From: Rubrobacter sp.
GTDB taxonomy: Bacteria > Actinomycetota > Rubrobacteria > Rubrobacterales > Rubrobacteraceae
Assembly (NCBI GenBank): GCA_019247245.1
Contig: JAFAPF010000294.1
Coordinates: 1-5,561 of the forward strand
DNA length: 5,561 nucleotides
Direction of reading: 5' to 3'
Of this stretch, positions 5,523 to 5,561 are shown piece by piece. The notes under the pieces are model-generated. The model did no database searches. It worked only from the letters and a program-made list of their open reading frames with translations, and was not told where the DNA came from. Position numbers and translations under genes: made by a program. The first letter of the stretch is position 1. Each line of letters starts with the position of its first letter.

Positions 5523-5561
5523 GGTGGGTAGGAAGACTAAGAGGGCTGGGTTATTGTTGAG
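5523..5561 (+). repeat. start of a further repeat copy, cut by the window end
   Basis: GGTGGGT recurs here 174 bp after its place at the start of copy D (5349), and the last bases, ending TGTTGAG, resemble the CGTTGAG reached at the same point in D (5386-5392). The middle aligns only loosely. If real, P1 and P2 of this copy lie beyond the window. Confidence 0.3.

Larger units (their letters stand above)
4702..5561 (+). other. long noncoding region with structured repeat family
   Basis: About 860 bp without a credible protein gene. The only longer open frame, plus strand 4967-5206, runs across the arms of hairpins, has no ribosome site and encodes a low-complexity Arg/Trp/Cys/Pro-rich product. 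Instead the region carries at least five long-stem hairpins, three of them inside clearly related two-stem repeats (listed separately). The repeat family seems to continue beyond the window end. Confidence 0.65.

Noticed and set aside
4702..5561. CRISPR array
   Set aside because: The repeats are about 170 bp apart, diverged, and themselves structured; there are no short identical repeats with regular unique spacers.
4758..5561. Integron attC sites
   Set aside because: The long-stem hairpins recall folded attC sites, but no GTTRRRY/RYYYAAC core pair is placed at the stem bases and no cassette genes lie between the units.

Overview
The window carries three protein-coding loci followed by about 1.2 kb without a credible gene. 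It looks like a bacterial chromosome of moderate G+C. The two-domain DtxR-type regulator and the amino-acid permease fused to a universal-stress domain would fit an actinomycete, perhaps Rubrobacter-like. That lineage is an inference from family resemblance only; no rRNA or other marker gene is present.

Positions 1-2200 form a manganese homeostasis module. An Nramp-family Mn(II)/H+ importer (mntH, minus strand, 43-1341) and a DtxR/MntR-family metalloregulator (mntR, plus strand, 1472-2200) are transcribed divergently from a 130-bp A+T-rich region. This region holds three copies of the 9-mer TAGCCTATA, two of them as a perfect 10-bp inverted repeat. The copies lie on or beside plausible sigma-70-type promoters for both genes. 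The likely circuit is that Mn-loaded MntR represses the importer and itself. The regulator's ligand set (Asp16, His84, Glu107, Glu110, His111) is of the manganese rather than the iron type.

Positions 2201-2458 are noncoding: weak hairpins and one copy of an IS-end-like motif. Positions 2459-4359 (minus) encode an APC-superfamily amino-acid permease of 633 residues with a C-terminal UspA-like domain. In this sequence it is split by a one-base frameshift in a run of six G (coding strand, 4123-4128). It has a strong ribosome binding site, and a 24-bp perfect-arm palindrome lies upstream.

Positions 4360-5561 hold no credible gene but are rich in structure. First comes an inverted-repeat element (4501-4661) whose ends carry AGCCTGTTGAAAAA, a motif that recurs at 4688 and, more diverged, at 2384. 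Then comes a family of structured repeats from about 4836 to the window end. Three clear copies (A 4858-5001, C 5208-5325, D 5349-5507) each have the same layout: stem P1, a short TTATC linker, and stem P2 of 8-12 bp. The arms differ in sequence but keep pairing, and the non-Watson-Crick pairs in A, C and D are G-U when read on the plus strand. Two further hairpins (4758-4799 and 5070-5119) may be degenerate copies, and a fourth unit seems to start at 5523 and leave the window. I do not recognise this as a known RNA family; it is the most likely undescribed element here.
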